64,000 nt of DNA from Paludibaculum fermentans_A (GCF_051172195.1 NZ_JBPJAQ010000001.1:2170001-2234000); one strand, 5' to 3'; positions 1-10,300 are shown, counted from the first letter of the stretch. Program-made: numbers and translations. Notes: generated by a model not told the origin, from the sequence alone.

Positions 1-391
1 CAGCGATCGCAGAAGCGGAGTCGGCCAGGACGTAGAGGATACTGCCCTTGAACTGAAGAGTTCCGCCCAGGGTGATGCTGACGGGCGTGCTGGCATTGAC
101 GGCCAGGGCCGAGTTCACCGTAGCCGTGCCCAGGGACTGGTCTGTGCCGTTGTCGTATTTCGCATTGCCATTGCGGTCCTCAAACGCGCGCACCTGGAAC
201 GAACCGGCCGTTGCGGCCGCGCCCTGGTTCTTCACCGTGGCGCTGAGGGTGCCGGTGGTGACCAGGGTCTGTGAGTCGGTTGTGACGGAGCCGGTGATGG
301 CGGTGACGACGAGGTCCGGCGTGGCCTGGGACCAGAGCCACCCGGCGGCGGCCAGCGGAAACGCAAAGAGAGCTAGAGTGCGAGCGTTCAT
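1..391 (-). CDS. Secreted CARDB-domain protein (3' part outside window)
   Basis: The reading frame opens at an ATG preceded by GGAGGAAATC, a strong ribosome binding site, and stays open for 130 codons to the window edge, so the C-terminus is missing. Residues 1-23 (MNARTLALFAFPLAAAGWLW) form a signal peptide. The following PDLVVTAITG, a beta-rich stretch and AFEDRNGNAKYD match the CARDB fold (cell-adhesion-related bacterial Ig-like domain). The gene starts 20 bases downstream of the PEP-CTERM gene on the same strand, so the two are probably cotranscribed and both products are exported. Function beyond an extracellular adhesion or structural role is inference. Confidence 0.75.
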   Translation of the reverse strand, partial: MNARTLALFAFPLAAAGWLWSQATPDLVVTAITGSVTTDSQTLVTTGTLSATVKNQGAAATAGSFQVRAFEDRNGNAKYDNGTDQSLGTATVNSALAVNASTPVSITLGGTLQFKGSILYVLADSASAIA

Positions 392-411
392 GATTTCCTC
401 CGGGCAACGGC

Positions 412-1170
412 CTACTGGCGGCCGGAACGGACCGAGGTCCAAATGCGGCGGGACAGGCAGAGCGCCAGGCCCGAGACGAACAGCACCGCGGTGCCTGGTT
501 CCGGGACGCCCGAAGGCGGTGGAGGGGGCGGGCCGGTGTAGGGGCCGAGTTGCGCGTAGGCGTTGAAATACAGGGCGACGTTGGAGTCGGGGTCGACGAG
601 CTGCAATCCGGCGGCGTCTGTCAGGCTGAGCGTGCCGAAGACGTACAGCGACTGGCCCTGGTGCAGCGTTTGAATCAGAAACTGGAGGGCCGCTGATACG
701 TCATCGGGTGCGCTGGAGGGGACGCCGATAGTCTCGTCGAGTGCTCCGGTGAGGGTGTGTGTGTAGATGTTGCCGAAAACATATTCGGGTTCATCGATCT
801 CCCAACTGGAGAACGGCAGCGCGCCTACAGGCGCCAGGACGGGCAGCGCATTGGAGAGGTAGTCGCCGTATTCATTGAAGAAGGAGTTGTTGTCGCGGTC
901 GATGTCCGGGTCCAGGAAGAGCGTGAAACGCAGATTCGAGATATCCGAGCCTGTGAGATTTGTCCAGGTGAAGCTGAAGCTGCCCAGATTCTCGGCATCG
1001 AGCGCGGAGGTGTACTCCGGCGATGCGCTGGTGAAGCTGGCCTTTGGGACGGAGCTGCCGCCGTAGTGGATGTAGGCTTCCAGGCTTTGGAGCTGGATAA
1101 TGGCGGCCGCGGAAGCGATGCTTTGGCAGGCGAGCAGTCCCAGGACGACGCCCAGTCGAGAAATGAACAT
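412..1170 (-). CDS. PEP-CTERM sorting-domain protein
   Basis: A 252-residue exported protein. Residues 1-23 are a signal peptide (MFISRLGVVLGLLACQSIAS). The C-terminus has the PEP-CTERM signature: a proline-rich linker, VPEPGTAVLFVSG, a hydrophobic helix and a basic tail (SRRIWTSVRSGRQ). In other bacteria such proteins are processed by exosortase and shown on the surface or in exopolysaccharide; no exosortase gene is in this window. The middle is a beta-rich domain with many Asp/Asn and no recognised catalytic motif. A GAGGGG box lies 9 bases upstream of the ATG. It is the first gene of a probable pair with the CARDB protein. Confidence 0.85.
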   Translation of the reverse strand: MFISRLGVVLGLLACQSIASAAAIIQLQSLEAYIHYGGSSVPKASFTSASPEYTSALDAENLGSFSFTWTNLTGSDISNLRFTLFLDPDIDRDNNSFFNEYGDYLSNALPVLAPVGALPFSSWEIDEPEYVFGNIYTHTLTGALDETIGVPSSAPDDVSAALQFLIQTLHQGQSLYVFGTLSLTDAAGLQLVDPDSNVALYFNAYAQLGPYTGPPPPPPSGVPEPGTAVLFVSGLALCLSRRIWTSVRSGRQ

Positions 1171-1314
1171 TTGCAGATCCCCTCGCCTTTAACCCGCAAC
1201 CGGAGAGCGGGAAGGCTCATGGGAGGAAGGATTATTTTGGCTAGTGGGCTTTGCCTGGTGAATGGAGTTGCGGTGCGAGTGGCGGGGCCATTAAGGCTAT
1301 ACTGACCCCTAACC

Positions 1315-2535
1315 GTGCGGTTTTTCGAAGGTGTCTTTTCCACGCCCCGCTGGCTGGCATTGTGGGCCGCTCAACTGGGTTTCATGCTCGACGCGATGGA
1401 CGTGCTGTTGTACGTCTTCGCCCTGACGACCCTGAAAACGGAGTTCGGCTGGACGAATGCGCAGGCCGGCCTGGTCTCCTCGGTGACGCTGATTGCCTCA
1501 GCGGCCGGGGGCATCGTTGCGGGCGCCGTTTCCGACAGGATCGGGCGGCGGCGGACCCTGATTTACACCATCCTGCTGTACTCCCTGGCGTCGGCCGGCA
1601 CAGCCACCTCGCGCGGCATTGTGGACCTGGTCTTCTGGCGCGCATTGGTCGGGTTGGGGTTGGGCGGAGAATGGTCGGCCGGGGCGACGCTGGTGGCGGA
1701 GTCGTGGCCGGCGGAGCACCGGGCGAAGGCAGTCAGTTTCATGCAGTCGGGCTGGGCGCTGGGGTATATGGCGGCGGCGGGGCTATCGGCGTGGATCCTG
1801 CCAGCATACGGCTGGAGGGCCCTGTTTCTGGCCGGAGTCTTCCCGGCGCTGGTGACGGTGTTTATCCGGCGCAAGGTGGAGGAGCCTGAGATCTGGTTGA
1901 AGTCGACTGAAAAGGCGAGCTTCCTGGGTATTTTCCGGCCGCCAGTCGGGCGCCGGACCCTGTTCGCGACGATCCTGGCGACAAGCGTACTTTTCGCCTA
2001 CTGGGGCTTATTCACATGGCTGCCCGGCTTCCTGTCATCGCCCATTGCCCAGGGCGGAGCCGGGATGAGCATTCTGAAGACGAGCGGGTTCGTGTTTGCA
2101 GTGCAGATGGGCGCGTTCTACGGCTATCTGTGCTTTGGCGTCCTGGCGGACCGTTGGGGACGGCGCCCTGCCTTTGCGTTCTACGTCGGTGTGGCCGCCT
2201 TGCTGACGCCGTTGTATGGTTTTGCTCCGCGAGTGTCGCCGATGCTGTTGCTGCTGCTGGGGCCGTGCATCGGGTTCTTTGGTACAGGCTTTTTCTCGCT
2301 GTTCGGAACGATGCTGGCGGAGTTGTATCCTACCGCCATGCGCGGGGCGGGGCAGGGCTTTGTGTACAACTTTGGACGAGGCTTGAGCGCCTTGGCTCCG
2401 TATGCAGTGGGCTCGCTGGCCGACCGTTTCGGCTTAGGTGCGGCGCTGGGCCTGAACTCCGCATTCTTCCTCGCGGCTTCGCTGCTGGTATTCCTGTTGC
2501 CGGAGACCAAACAAACCAAACTTGAGACTGTTTAG
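1315..2535 (+). CDS. MFS transporter (metabolite:H+ symporter type)
   Basis: A 406-residue integral membrane protein of the Major Facilitator Superfamily with about 12 hydrophobic segments. Motif A in the loop after TM2 is clear (GAVSDRIGRRRTL) and is partly repeated after TM8 (GVLADRWGRRPAF). FWRALVGLGLGGEWSAG in TM4-5 resembles the sugar acid / aromatic acid:proton symporter group. The substrate is not determinable from sequence. The start is a GTG without a clear ribosome binding site; a TATACT box at 1298-1303 lies so close that the message could be nearly leaderless. A later ATG at 1384 would remove most of TM1, so GTG is preferred. Confidence 0.8.
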   Translation: MRFFEGVFSTPRWLALWAAQLGFMLDAMDVLLYVFALTTLKTEFGWTNAQAGLVSSVTLIASAAGGIVAGAVSDRIGRRRTLIYTILLYSLASAGTATSRGIVDLVFWRALVGLGLGGEWSAGATLVAESWPAEHRAKAVSFMQSGWALGYMAAAGLSAWILPAYGWRALFLAGVFPALVTVFIRRKVEEPEIWLKSTEKASFLGIFRPPVGRRTLFATILATSVLFAYWGLFTWLPGFLSSPIAQGGAGMSILKTSGFVFAVQMGAFYGYLCFGVLADRWGRRPAFAFYVGVAALLTPLYGFAPRVSPMLLLLLGPCIGFFGTGFFSLFGTMLAELYPTAMRGAGQGFVYNFGRGLSALAPYAVGSLADRFGLGAALGLNSAFFLAASLLVFLLPETKQTKLETV

Positions 2536-2566
2536 ACGGCCACCCGGGCCGCCAGGGTCAGCGGGC

Positions 2567-2767
2567 TCAGGTGAAGCGTCCGCTGGGGATGCAGCCGCCG
2601 CCCTTGCTGCCGGAGGAAGAGCCGCCGACCGAGCAGGCCGAGATGCGGCGTTCCACCTGCTGCGAGGCGCAACGCGGGCAGACCAGTTGTTTATCCGCCT
2701 CGGACATGCGGCGGAGCTGTTCATAGAGGTGGCCGCATTCGGTGCAACGGTATTCGTACATCGGCAT
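2567..2767 (-). CDS. FmdB-type putative zinc-ribbon regulatory protein
   Basis: A 66-residue protein beginning MPMYEYRCTECGHLYEQL. CxxC pairs in the first (CTEC) and second (CPRC) halves would bind one zinc ion, as in the FmdB/CxxC_CxxC_SSSS family of small zinc ribbons. The C-terminal Ser/Gly-rich tail (SVGGSSSGSKGGGC) is also typical of that family. The ATG at 2767 is chosen because GGGAG sits five bases upstream; a longer frame exists but has no homologous sequence. It lies 49 bases after the MFS gene ending at 2817 and is probably in the same transcript. The FmdB role in amidase regulation is old and weakly supported, so function remains uncertain. Confidence 0.8.
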   Translation of the reverse strand: MPMYEYRCTECGHLYEQLRRMSEADKQLVCPRCASQQVERRISACSVGGSSSGSKGGGCIPSGRFT

Positions 2768-2816
2768 AGCTACTCCCAATGATGCCAGATGCCGGAGATG
2801 GTGACAGCGGCCGAGG

Positions 2817-4091
2817 TCACCGTGCAGCCGGGACTGGATGCTGGCCGAGCTTGGTGATGTTCCCCATGAAGTAATGGAGGCACAGCCAGGCAATGATGTG
2901 GAAGCCGCCCATCATGACAAACATAGGGAAGTAGCCGAAGTGAGTGACTACGTAGCCCGGAAGCAGGGCGGTGAAGAGGACGCCGCCCAGGCCGCCGAGG
3001 AAGCCTCCGATGCCGGTGACCGAGGCCACTGCGCTCTTGGGGAAGACGTCGCTGACGGTGGTGTATAAGTTGGCTGACCAGCCCTGATGAGCCGCCGTGG
3101 CCAGCGAGATGAGGGCGACAGCCATCCAGGTTTCCGGAACAGAGACGGCGGTTGCGGCGATGGGCATACAAAGGGCAAAGATGCCCATTGTTGTTTTGCG
3201 GGCCTTGCCGTTGGGCCAACCGCGACGCATGAGGAACCCGCTGACCCAACCGCCGCCGACGCTGCCGAAGTCGGCCATCAGGTAGATGACGGGGAGAGCC
3301 CAGCCGATCTGCTCGAGGCTCAGGCCGCGGGCTTCCTTGAAGTAGAGGGTGAGCCAGGTGAGATAGAACCACCAGACCGGGTCGCTGAGAAACTTGGCGA
3401 GGGCGAAGCCGTAAGTCTCGCGGTAGCCGAGGGCCTGGGTCCAACTCATGCGGGCGGAACCGCGCTCCTCCACATCTGCCTCAATGAGAGCCACTTCCGC
3501 CTCATTCGCCATCTTATGTTCGCGGGGAAGACGGTAGAAAGCGAGCCACAGTATGAGGCAGATAACGCCTGAGGTGGCTGTGATGAAGAAGCAGGAGCGC
3601 CAGCCGAAGTGGCTGTTCATCCAGACGAAGAGGGGCGGACCGATCATAGTGGCCACATTGGTGCCGGCGTTGAAGATGCCGGTGGCGAACGCGCGGTCTT
3701 TCTTTGGGAACCATTCAGAGGTTGCCTTGATGGCCGCGGGGAAGTTGCCGCTTTCGCCCAAACCGAGGAGGGCGCGCCAGAACCCGAGATCGATGAAGGT
3801 GCGGGAGAGGGAGTGGAAGCCGGCCGCGAGACTCCACAAGGTGATGGCGGCTGCGTAGCCCTTTCTGGTGCCCGATCGATCAACGACCCAACCCATGAGG
3901 AGGAAGCCGATGGCGTAGGCGCCCTGGAAGGCGGCATTGACGTAGCCGTACTCCAATTTGGTGAAGTGCAGGTCCTCCAGAATGACTGGACTGAGGATAC
4001 CGAGGACGATGCGGTCCAGATAGTTATTGGTGGTGATGAGAAAGAGTAGGGCCAGGATCAACCAGCGCGTCTTCGTGGGTCTGGGATTCAC
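2817..4091 (-). CDS. MFS transporter, anion:cation symporter (hexuronate/glucarate-like)
   Basis: A 424-residue transporter with 12 predicted membrane segments. The N-terminus (TTNNYLDRIVLGILSPVI), the loop VVDRSGTRKGY, and LGLGESGNFPAAIKATSEWF are characteristic of the ACS family that includes ExuT, GarP and GudP, which import hexuronates or aldarates with protons. The substrate is inferred from family similarity only; no sugar-acid catabolic genes are adjacent. The FmdB-like gene follows on the same strand. Length and segment count are normal for the family. Confidence 0.82.
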   Translation of the reverse strand: MNPRPTKTRWLILALLFLITTNNYLDRIVLGILSPVILEDLHFTKLEYGYVNAAFQGAYAIGFLLMGWVVDRSGTRKGYAAAITLWSLAAGFHSLSRTFIDLGFWRALLGLGESGNFPAAIKATSEWFPKKDRAFATGIFNAGTNVATMIGPPLFVWMNSHFGWRSCFFITATSGVICLILWLAFYRLPREHKMANEAEVALIEADVEERGSARMSWTQALGYRETYGFALAKFLSDPVWWFYLTWLTLYFKEARGLSLEQIGWALPVIYLMADFGSVGGGWVSGFLMRRGWPNGKARKTTMGIFALCMPIAATAVSVPETWMAVALISLATAAHQGWSANLYTTVSDVFPKSAVASVTGIGGFLGGLGGVLFTALLPGYVVTHFGYFPMFVMMGGFHIIAWLCLHYFMGNITKLGQHPVPAAR

Positions 4092-4145
4092 GTGTCCGAT
4101 TATACTGAAATGTCAATCGGAAGTGAGGAAGGGATAGGCGGGGGC

Positions 4146-4175
4146 AAAAGAAAAGCGGCGCACCGAGTGCGCCGC
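4146..4175 (-). terminator. Rho-independent terminator of rpsT
   Basis: A perfect inverted repeat, GCGGCGCAC / GTGCGCCGC with a three-base loop (4155-4175), is followed on the minus strand by TTTTCTTTT (4154-4146). It begins 30 bases past the rpsT stop codon, which is the expected position and structure for an intrinsic terminator. Confidence 0.9.
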
Positions 4176-4204
4176 GGTTGAAATTGAGGCTGGTTGGACT
4201 TCTA

Positions 4205-4486
4205 CTACGCCGCGGCCGGAGTGCTGGTGAGCGACTTCAGGCGGTTGTGGAGGCGGGACTTATACCGGGAAGCGGTGTTGTCCTTGATGATGCCCCACTT
4301 GGCGGCGCGATCGACAAGAGAGAAGGTCTGCGGCAGGAGCGCCGTGGCAGCAGCCACGTCTTTCTTTTCGACAGCCCGGCGCATGGCGCGAATGGCATGG
4401 CGCAGGCGGCTCTTCCGCATCCGGTTAACTTCCGTGCGACGCTCAGTGATGCGCACACGCTTCAGCGATGAAAAATGGTTCGCCAT
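4205..4486 (-). CDS. rpsT: 30S ribosomal protein bS20
   Basis: A 93-residue highly basic protein starting MANHFSSLKRVRITERR, the standard N-terminus of bacterial S20, with the conserved KSRLRHAIRAMRRAVEKKD helix and a C-terminal RAAKWGIIKDNTASRYKSRL segment. S20 binds 16S rRNA early in 30S assembly. The gene is monocistronic here, with its own sigma-70-like promoter upstream and an intrinsic terminator downstream. The ATG has only a weak ribosome binding site, which is common for autoregulated ribosomal protein genes. Identification is secure from sequence. Confidence 0.96.
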   Translation of the reverse strand: MANHFSSLKRVRITERRTEVNRMRKSRLRHAIRAMRRAVEKKDVAAATALLPQTFSLVDRAAKWGIIKDNTASRYKSRLHNRLKSLTSTPAAA

Positions 4487-4527
4487 TGATTCTACTTACA
4501 GACCCTTACCCAAAGTTGTACATGTTC

Positions 4528-4557
4528 AGGATAGCGCACGGGGGGGCCAGGCGTCAA
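4528..4557 (-). promoter_or_regulatory. Sigma-70-type promoter for rpsT
   Basis: Reading the minus strand, TTGACG (4557-4552) and TATCCT (4533-4528) are separated by 18 bases. The predicted start near 4521 gives a leader of about 35 bases before the rpsT ATG. Position relative to a housekeeping gene supports the call. The rest of the 300-base gap up to the TolC-family gene shows no other feature. Confidence 0.7.
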
Positions 4558-4786
4558 AGCAGGCTGGCGGGCGAATGCGCCGTAAAACACCCAGGTGTAA
4601 ATCTTTCGGATTTTTAGACTATCCAACGATAACTCTTGTGCGACAATGAAACTAGATCGTCTGGCCTGGCGCGCCGTTCTGACACGATCCATGCCCTTGG
4701 ATGAACTGTGATGTAGCTCCCTGGAGTGCCGGCACAACTGGAAATGCCGGTCGAGCTTCCTGCGCGGCAACGACCGTACGCAGGAC

Positions 4787-6166
4787 GTGTTCTTTCACCA
4801 AATCATGCACTTATTGACCGGTCTAGCCGTCCGCAGCCACTCTACGCTTTGGAGAGCCCTCGCCGCCGGGCTATTGCTGCCTGTGTACTCCTGGCCTCAA
4901 ACTATTCAATTTATTGAGGTTAGAGCGAGTGGAATTCGTACAGAAAACCAGGCAGTCCGCCCGACGGTCACGCCAGGTGCGGTGGAGACAGCGAAACCCC
5001 TGACCCTGGACGAAGCCTTGTCCTTGGCGGAGGAGCACAGCCCGCAACTCAAGGCGGCCGCGGCCATGGCGCGCGGCGCGCAGGCATCCATTACGACTGC
5101 TTCGGCCTATCCAAACCCGGAATTCACAACATTTGCTGGGCGGCAATACCGGCGCTTGCCGGGTGCGGAGCCCGGGCTATTGCAGCACTACAGCGTGGAG
5201 CAGCAACTGGAATTGCCGTCGGTCCGGAAGTCCAGGATCCTGACGGCGGAACTCGGCCGGCAAAGCAGCCGCTTCGGATTGGATGAGGCACGGTTGGGTG
5301 TGCGGGCTGGGGTGAAGCGTGCATTCTACCTGGTGTTGCGGCGGCGGGCCGAGTTGGAGCTGGCGCGCGAGAATCTCCGTTTGGTGGAGGATCTGCGCCG
5401 TAGGATCCAGATTCAGGTGGAAGTGGGTGAAGCAGCGAAGCTCGAACTGGTGCGTTCTGATGCGGAAACGGCTACGGCGAAGGTACTGGCCAACAGCGCT
5501 CAATTGCGGCTGTTGAACGCAACGACCTCGTTGCGGACGGCGATTGGTGCCCCGATGCAGACGGAGATAGCGCCGCAGGGCTCGCTGACGCCGCAGATCA
5601 CGCTGCCTCCGTGGCAGACGTTGCTGGGGGCGGCGCTGAGCGGGCATCCGCTGATGGCCCAGGCGCGGTCGGAGATCGAGCGTGCCAAGGCGAGGCTGTC
5701 CCATGAGATGGCCTTACGGAAGCCGCAGCCGGCGCTGCGAGCGGAGTATGAAAACCAGCCGGATCTTGGTTTCTTCCGGTTTGGGGTCACGCTGCCGGTG
5801 CCGGTATGGAACAAACGGGAGGGGCCGATTGCCGAGGCGGAGGCTGCGCTGGAGCATCTGCGGGCCACGGCCGAGATGAGGCGGCTGGAGCTGACGGCTG
5901 AATTGGAGCGAGCTTACGGCCAATACGAGGTGGCGAGCCAGCAGGTGGCTTCGTTTGAGCTGGGGGTATTGAAGGAGGCGACCGCGGCGGTGGACGCGGC
6001 CGAAGCGGCATTCCGTTTCGGGGAGCGAGGGATTATCGAGGTCCTGGACGCCCAGCGCGTATTGAGGACCGTGAGGCAGGATTTCCTGACGGCGCAGTAT
6101 GACGTGCAGGATGCGCTGATCAACCTGGAACAACTGCGTGCGATTGCCCCGGAGAACCATCCATGA
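4787..6166 (+). CDS. TolC/CusC-family outer-membrane efflux protein
   Basis: A 459-residue outer-membrane channel subunit. After a hydrophobic export signal (ALAAGLLLPVYSW) and a linker come two copies of the outer-membrane efflux repeat; the first begins LTLDEALSLAEEHSPQLKAA, and each is rich in long amphipathic helices that form the periplasmic tunnel. The C-terminal half carries GERGIIEVLDAQRVLR, typical of metal-efflux CusC/CzcC relatives. It is the first gene of an operon: its stop overlaps the start of the adaptor gene by four bases (ATGA). The start at a GTG is uncertain; an ATG six codons later is equally possible. It works with the two following genes to pump ions across both membranes. 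Confidence 0.85.
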   Translation: MFFHQIMHLLTGLAVRSHSTLWRALAAGLLLPVYSWPQTIQFIEVRASGIRTENQAVRPTVTPGAVETAKPLTLDEALSLAEEHSPQLKAAAAMARGAQASITTASAYPNPEFTTFAGRQYRRLPGAEPGLLQHYSVEQQLELPSVRKSRILTAELGRQSSRFGLDEARLGVRAGVKRAFYLVLRRRAELELARENLRLVEDLRRRIQIQVEVGEAAKLELVRSDAETATAKVLANSAQLRLLNATTSLRTAIGAPMQTEIAPQGSLTPQITLPPWQTLLGAALSGHPLMAQARSEIERAKARLSHEMALRKPQPALRAEYENQPDLGFFRFGVTLPVPVWNKREGPIAEAEAALEHLRATAEMRRLELTAELERAYGQYEVASQQVASFELGVLKEATAAVDAAEAAFRFGERGIIEVLDAQRVLRTVRQDFLTAQYDVQDALINLEQLRAIAPENHP

Positions 6167-7329
6167 AACTTGTCCATAGAATCCTATTTCCAGCCTGCGC
6201 TTTGGGGGCGCTGGTGTTGACCGGGTGCACGGGCTCCCCTTCCGTCAGCGAGGCGAAGACGAAGGAAGCGAAGCCACGGGACCCGATGTCCATCCGGGTG
6301 ACGAAGGACATGCAGAAGCATATCCGCGTGGGGCAACCGAAGATGTCTCCAGTGGCTGCGATTCTGGACGTCGCCGGCCGTGTGGAGGCGGACGAGAACC
6401 GGATTGCCCGTGTGAACTCACCGGTGTCGGGCCGGATTGTGGACCTGGAAGTGGTGGAAGGGCAGACGGTGAAGCGTGGCCAGGTGGTGGCCGTGATCCG
6501 CAGTACGGAATTGACGAACGCGCAGACGGATTTCCTGAAGGCGCACTCGCAGCGGCGGTTGGCCGAGAAGGCGGTGGACCGGGCGAAGCGGCTGCTGGAT
6601 GCGGGCGTGATTGGAGAGGCGGAACTGCAGCGGCGCGAGGCGGAACTGGTGCAGGCGACGGCGGAGGTGTCGTCGTCGCGCGACCAACTGGCGGTGCTGG
6701 GGATGACGGAGGAGGCGCTGGATAAACTGCAGACGGGCCGGACGATCAATTCGCTGTTCCAGGTGCAGGCCACCATCGACGGGACGGTGCTGGAGCGCAA
6801 GGCGACCATCGGGCAGGTGGTCCAGAACGCCGAGGTGGTTTGTGTCCTGTCGGATCTGTCGAAGGTGTGGCTGGTGGCGGATCTGCCGGAGCAGTCGGCC
6901 GGCACGATTGATGTGGGGAAGAGTGTGGAGGCGCAGATTCCGGCCCTGCCCGGGCAGGAATTCCAAGGGAAGCTGACCTTTGTCAGTGCGACAGTGAACC
7001 CTGAGACGCGCACGGTGCGCATCCGCATGGACGTTCCGAACCCGAGAGGCAAACTGAAGCCGGCGATGTTGGCCTCGATGCTTCTGAAGGACGACTCGCA
7101 GAAGCAGATGCTGGTGCCTTCGACGGCGGTGGTGCGGGAAGGGAATCAGGATCACGTGTATGTGGAGGCCGCCCAGGGCGTATTCACAATGCGGCCGGTG
7201 CAGCTGGCGGGGGAATTTGAAAAGGCTCGCGTAGTGATGGGCGGATTGACCGGAGATGAAACGATCGTCCTGGATGGGGCGTTCCACCTGAACAACGAGC
7301 GCAAGCGGCTTGCGCTGCTAGGGGAATAG
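6163..7329 (+). CDS. RND efflux periplasmic adaptor lipoprotein (CzcB/CusB-like)
   Basis: A 388-residue HlyD/membrane-fusion protein. The N-terminus has a lipobox (ALVLTGC), so Cys22 should be lipidated and anchored to the inner membrane. A barrel-sandwich half-motif (VNSPVSGRIVDLEVVEGQTV) precedes a helical hairpin (about residues 115-190). The second lipoyl half (VQATIDGTVLERKATIGQVV) and a C-terminal beta-barrel (TVRIRMDVPNPRGKLKPAM) follow. This order is standard for adaptors that bridge an RND pump and a TolC channel. Start and stop positions interlock with the neighbouring genes, so the three products are made together. Confidence 0.88.
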   Translation: MKLVHRILFPACALGALVLTGCTGSPSVSEAKTKEAKPRDPMSIRVTKDMQKHIRVGQPKMSPVAAILDVAGRVEADENRIARVNSPVSGRIVDLEVVEGQTVKRGQVVAVIRSTELTNAQTDFLKAHSQRRLAEKAVDRAKRLLDAGVIGEAELQRREAELVQATAEVSSSRDQLAVLGMTEEALDKLQTGRTINSLFQVQATIDGTVLERKATIGQVVQNAEVVCVLSDLSKVWLVADLPEQSAGTIDVGKSVEAQIPALPGQEFQGKLTFVSATVNPETRTVRIRMDVPNPRGKLKPAMLASMLLKDDSQKQMLVPSTAVVREGNQDHVYVEAAQGVFTMRPVQLAGEFEKARVVMGGLTGDETIVLDGAFHLNNERKRLALLGE

Positions 7330-7335
7330 CGGCCG

Positions 7336-10300
7336 ATGCTGGACACTCTGGTTCAACACGCGCTGAAGCAGCGTGTGGTGGTGGCGGTGGCAGCGCTGGC
7401 TCTGCTGGGCTTCGGGCTGGATGCGACGCGGCGTCTCTCGGTGGACGCGTTTCCGGATGTCACGAATGTGCAGGTGCAGATCGCCACCGAGGCGCGCGGG
7501 CGTTCGCCGGAAGAGGTGGAGCGTTTCGTGACGGTGCCGGTGGAAATTGCGATGACGGGACTGCCGGGCCTGGAGGAGATGCGTTCGCTGAACAAGCCGG
7601 GCCTGTCGATTGTGACGCTGGTGTTCACCGATGAGACGAACGTCTATTTCGCGCGGCAACTGGTGATGGAGCGGCTGGTGGAGGCGCGGGAGAAGTTCCC
7701 CGAGGGGGTGATGCCCGTGCTGGGGCCGGTGTCCTCGGCGCTGGGCGAGGTGTATCAGTACACATTGGAAAACCCCAACGACGGCGACAAGGTCCTGACG
7801 AAGGAAGAACTGGTGGAGCGGCGCATCGTCCAGGACTGGGTGGCGCGCCCACTGCTGCGGTCGATTCCCGGGGTAGCCGAGATCAACTCGACGGGCGGGT
7901 ATGTGCGTCAGTACCAGGTGCTGGTGGATCCGGCCAAGCTGCGCTATTACGGGGTCTCCATCCAGGATGTGGTGCAGGCGCTGGCGCGGAACAACGCGAA
8001 TTCGGGCGGCGGGATTCTGCCGCAGAACTCCGAGCAGTACCTGATCCGAGGGGTAGGACTGATCCAGTCGCTGGACGACATCCGGTCGATTGTATTGAAA
8101 GAAGTGGGCTCGACGCCGGTGTATGTGCGGGAAGTGGCGGAGGTGCGATTCGGGGAAGAGGTCCGCTATGGCGCCATGATCAAGGGCGGCTATACGGAGG
8201 CGGTGGGCGGCATCGTGATGATGATCGCGGGCGGGAACGCGAAGCAGATCGTCAGTCAGGTGAAGCAGCGGGTGGAAGAGATCAACGGCAGGAACATGCT
8301 GCCGGGCGGGCTCCGGATCGTGCCCTACTACGACCGGTCGCAACTGGTGGATGCCGCGATTCACACGGTGGTGAAGGTCCTGATTGAGGGCATCGTACTG
8401 GTGGTGATCATCCTGTTCCTGTTCCTGGGCGACCTGCGGTCGAGCCTGGTCGTGATTGCGACCCTGGTCCTGACGCCGCTGCTGACCTTCCTGGTAATGA
8501 ACAAGATCCACCTGTCGGCGAACCTGATGTCGCTGGGCGGGTTGGCGATCGCGATCGGCCTGATGGTGGACGCCTCGGTGGTGGTGGTGGAGAACATCTT
8601 CGCCAAGCTGAGCCACGACAAGCATGCGGACCGTACGACGACGATGGTGGAGGCGGTGCGCGAGGTGAGCACGCCGGTCATCTTCGGAATCTGCGTGATC
8701 ATCCTGGTGTTCCTGCCGCTGATGACGCTAGAGGGCATGGAAGGCAAGATGTTCGCGCCGCTGGCGTATACGATTGCCATCGCCCTGGCCATCTCGCTGG
8801 TAATCTCGTTGACGCTGTCTCCGGTGCTGTCGTTCTTTCTGCTGAAGAGCAGCAACGAGCACGATACGATTCTGGTGCGCGTGCTGAAGCGGATGTACGG
8901 GGCGGTGCTGCAGCACAGCCTGAAGCATGAGCTGCGGACGATTGCGGTGACGCTGGCCATGCTGGTGGGGGCGGTCCTGCTGTTCCCGTACCTGGGGACA
9001 TCGTTCATCCCGGAGATGAAGGAAGGGTCGATCTCGCCCAATATCGACAGGGTGCCGAACATCTCGCTGGACGAGTCGATCGCGATGGAGAAAGAGGCGC
9101 TGCGCATGGTGCGCGAGGTGCCGGGCGTGGAGCGTGTGGTGTCGCGTCTCGGCCGCGGTGAATCGCCTGCCGACGCCGCGGGTCCGAACGAAGCGGACGT
9201 CATCACCACCCTGAAGCCGCGCGATCAATGGCCCAAGGGCTGGACGCAGGACACGATTGCCGAGCAGATTTCGAAGAAGATCCAGACGCTGCCGGGCATC
9301 AATTTCGTGATGGCGCAGCCGATCTCTGATCGAGTGGACGAGATGGTGACCGGCGTGCGCGCCGATGTGGCCGTGAAGGTGTTCGGCGACGACCTGGAGC
9401 AGTTGGTCGCGAAGGCGAACGAGATTTCGAAGGTGGCGGCGACGATTCGCGGCCTGCGAGACAGCCGCATCGATCGAGTGGGCGGCCAGCAGTACCTGAA
9501 CATCACGATCGACCGGCAGGCGATTGCGCGCTTCGGCCTGAACGCATCAGACATTCACGACATGATTGAGACCGCCATCGGCGGCAAGGCGGCGACCGAA
9601 ATCTATGAAGGCGAGCGGCGCTTCCAGGCCGTGGTGCGGTATCCGGAGAAGCTGCGGCACAACGTCGAGGAGATCCGGCGAATCGTGATCCACACGCCGG
9701 ACAACGGCAAGGTGCTGCTGGAGAACCTGGCGAAGATCGACGTGGTGGAAGGGCCGGCGCAGATCAACAGGGATACGGCGAAGCGGCGGATTGTGGTGGG
9801 CTTGAACGTGCAGGATCGCGACCTGGGCGGGTTTGTCGCGGAGCTGAAAGAGAAGGTGGGGCAGCAGGTGCAGCTGCCGGCCGGCTACTTCATTGTGTGG
9901 GGCGGTCAGTTCCAGAACATGGAGCGGGCGTTGGAGCATCTGAAACTGATCGTGCCCATCACGATTGGAGCGATCTTCTTCCTGTTGTTCCTGCTGTTCG
10001 GATCGCTGCGGTTCGCGGCGTTGATCATCACGGTGCTGCCGTTTGCGTCGATTGGCGGTGTGGTGGCGCTGTTCGCCACTGGTGAATACCTGTCGGTGCC
10101 GGCCTCGGTCGGGTTCATCGCGCTGTGGGGCATTGCCGTCCTGAACGGCGTGGTGCTCGTGTCGTACATCCGCAAGCTGCGCGAATCGGGGCTGGAGCAG
10201 AAGGAAGCAATTGCGCAAGGAGCGATGCTGCGCTTCCGGCCGGTGATGATGACAGCTACCGTGGCTGCACTGGGGCTGGTGCCGTTCCTGTTCGCCACGG

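Noticed and set aside
1268..1303. TTGCGG / TATACT promoter for the first MFS gene
   Set aside because: Spacing is 24 bases, too long for a sigma-70 promoter; only the TATACT box is plausible.
7318..8625. 435-codon minus-strand open frame rich in His and Arg
   Set aside because: Shadow of the RND pump gene; composition is typical of antisense translation of high-GC coding DNA.
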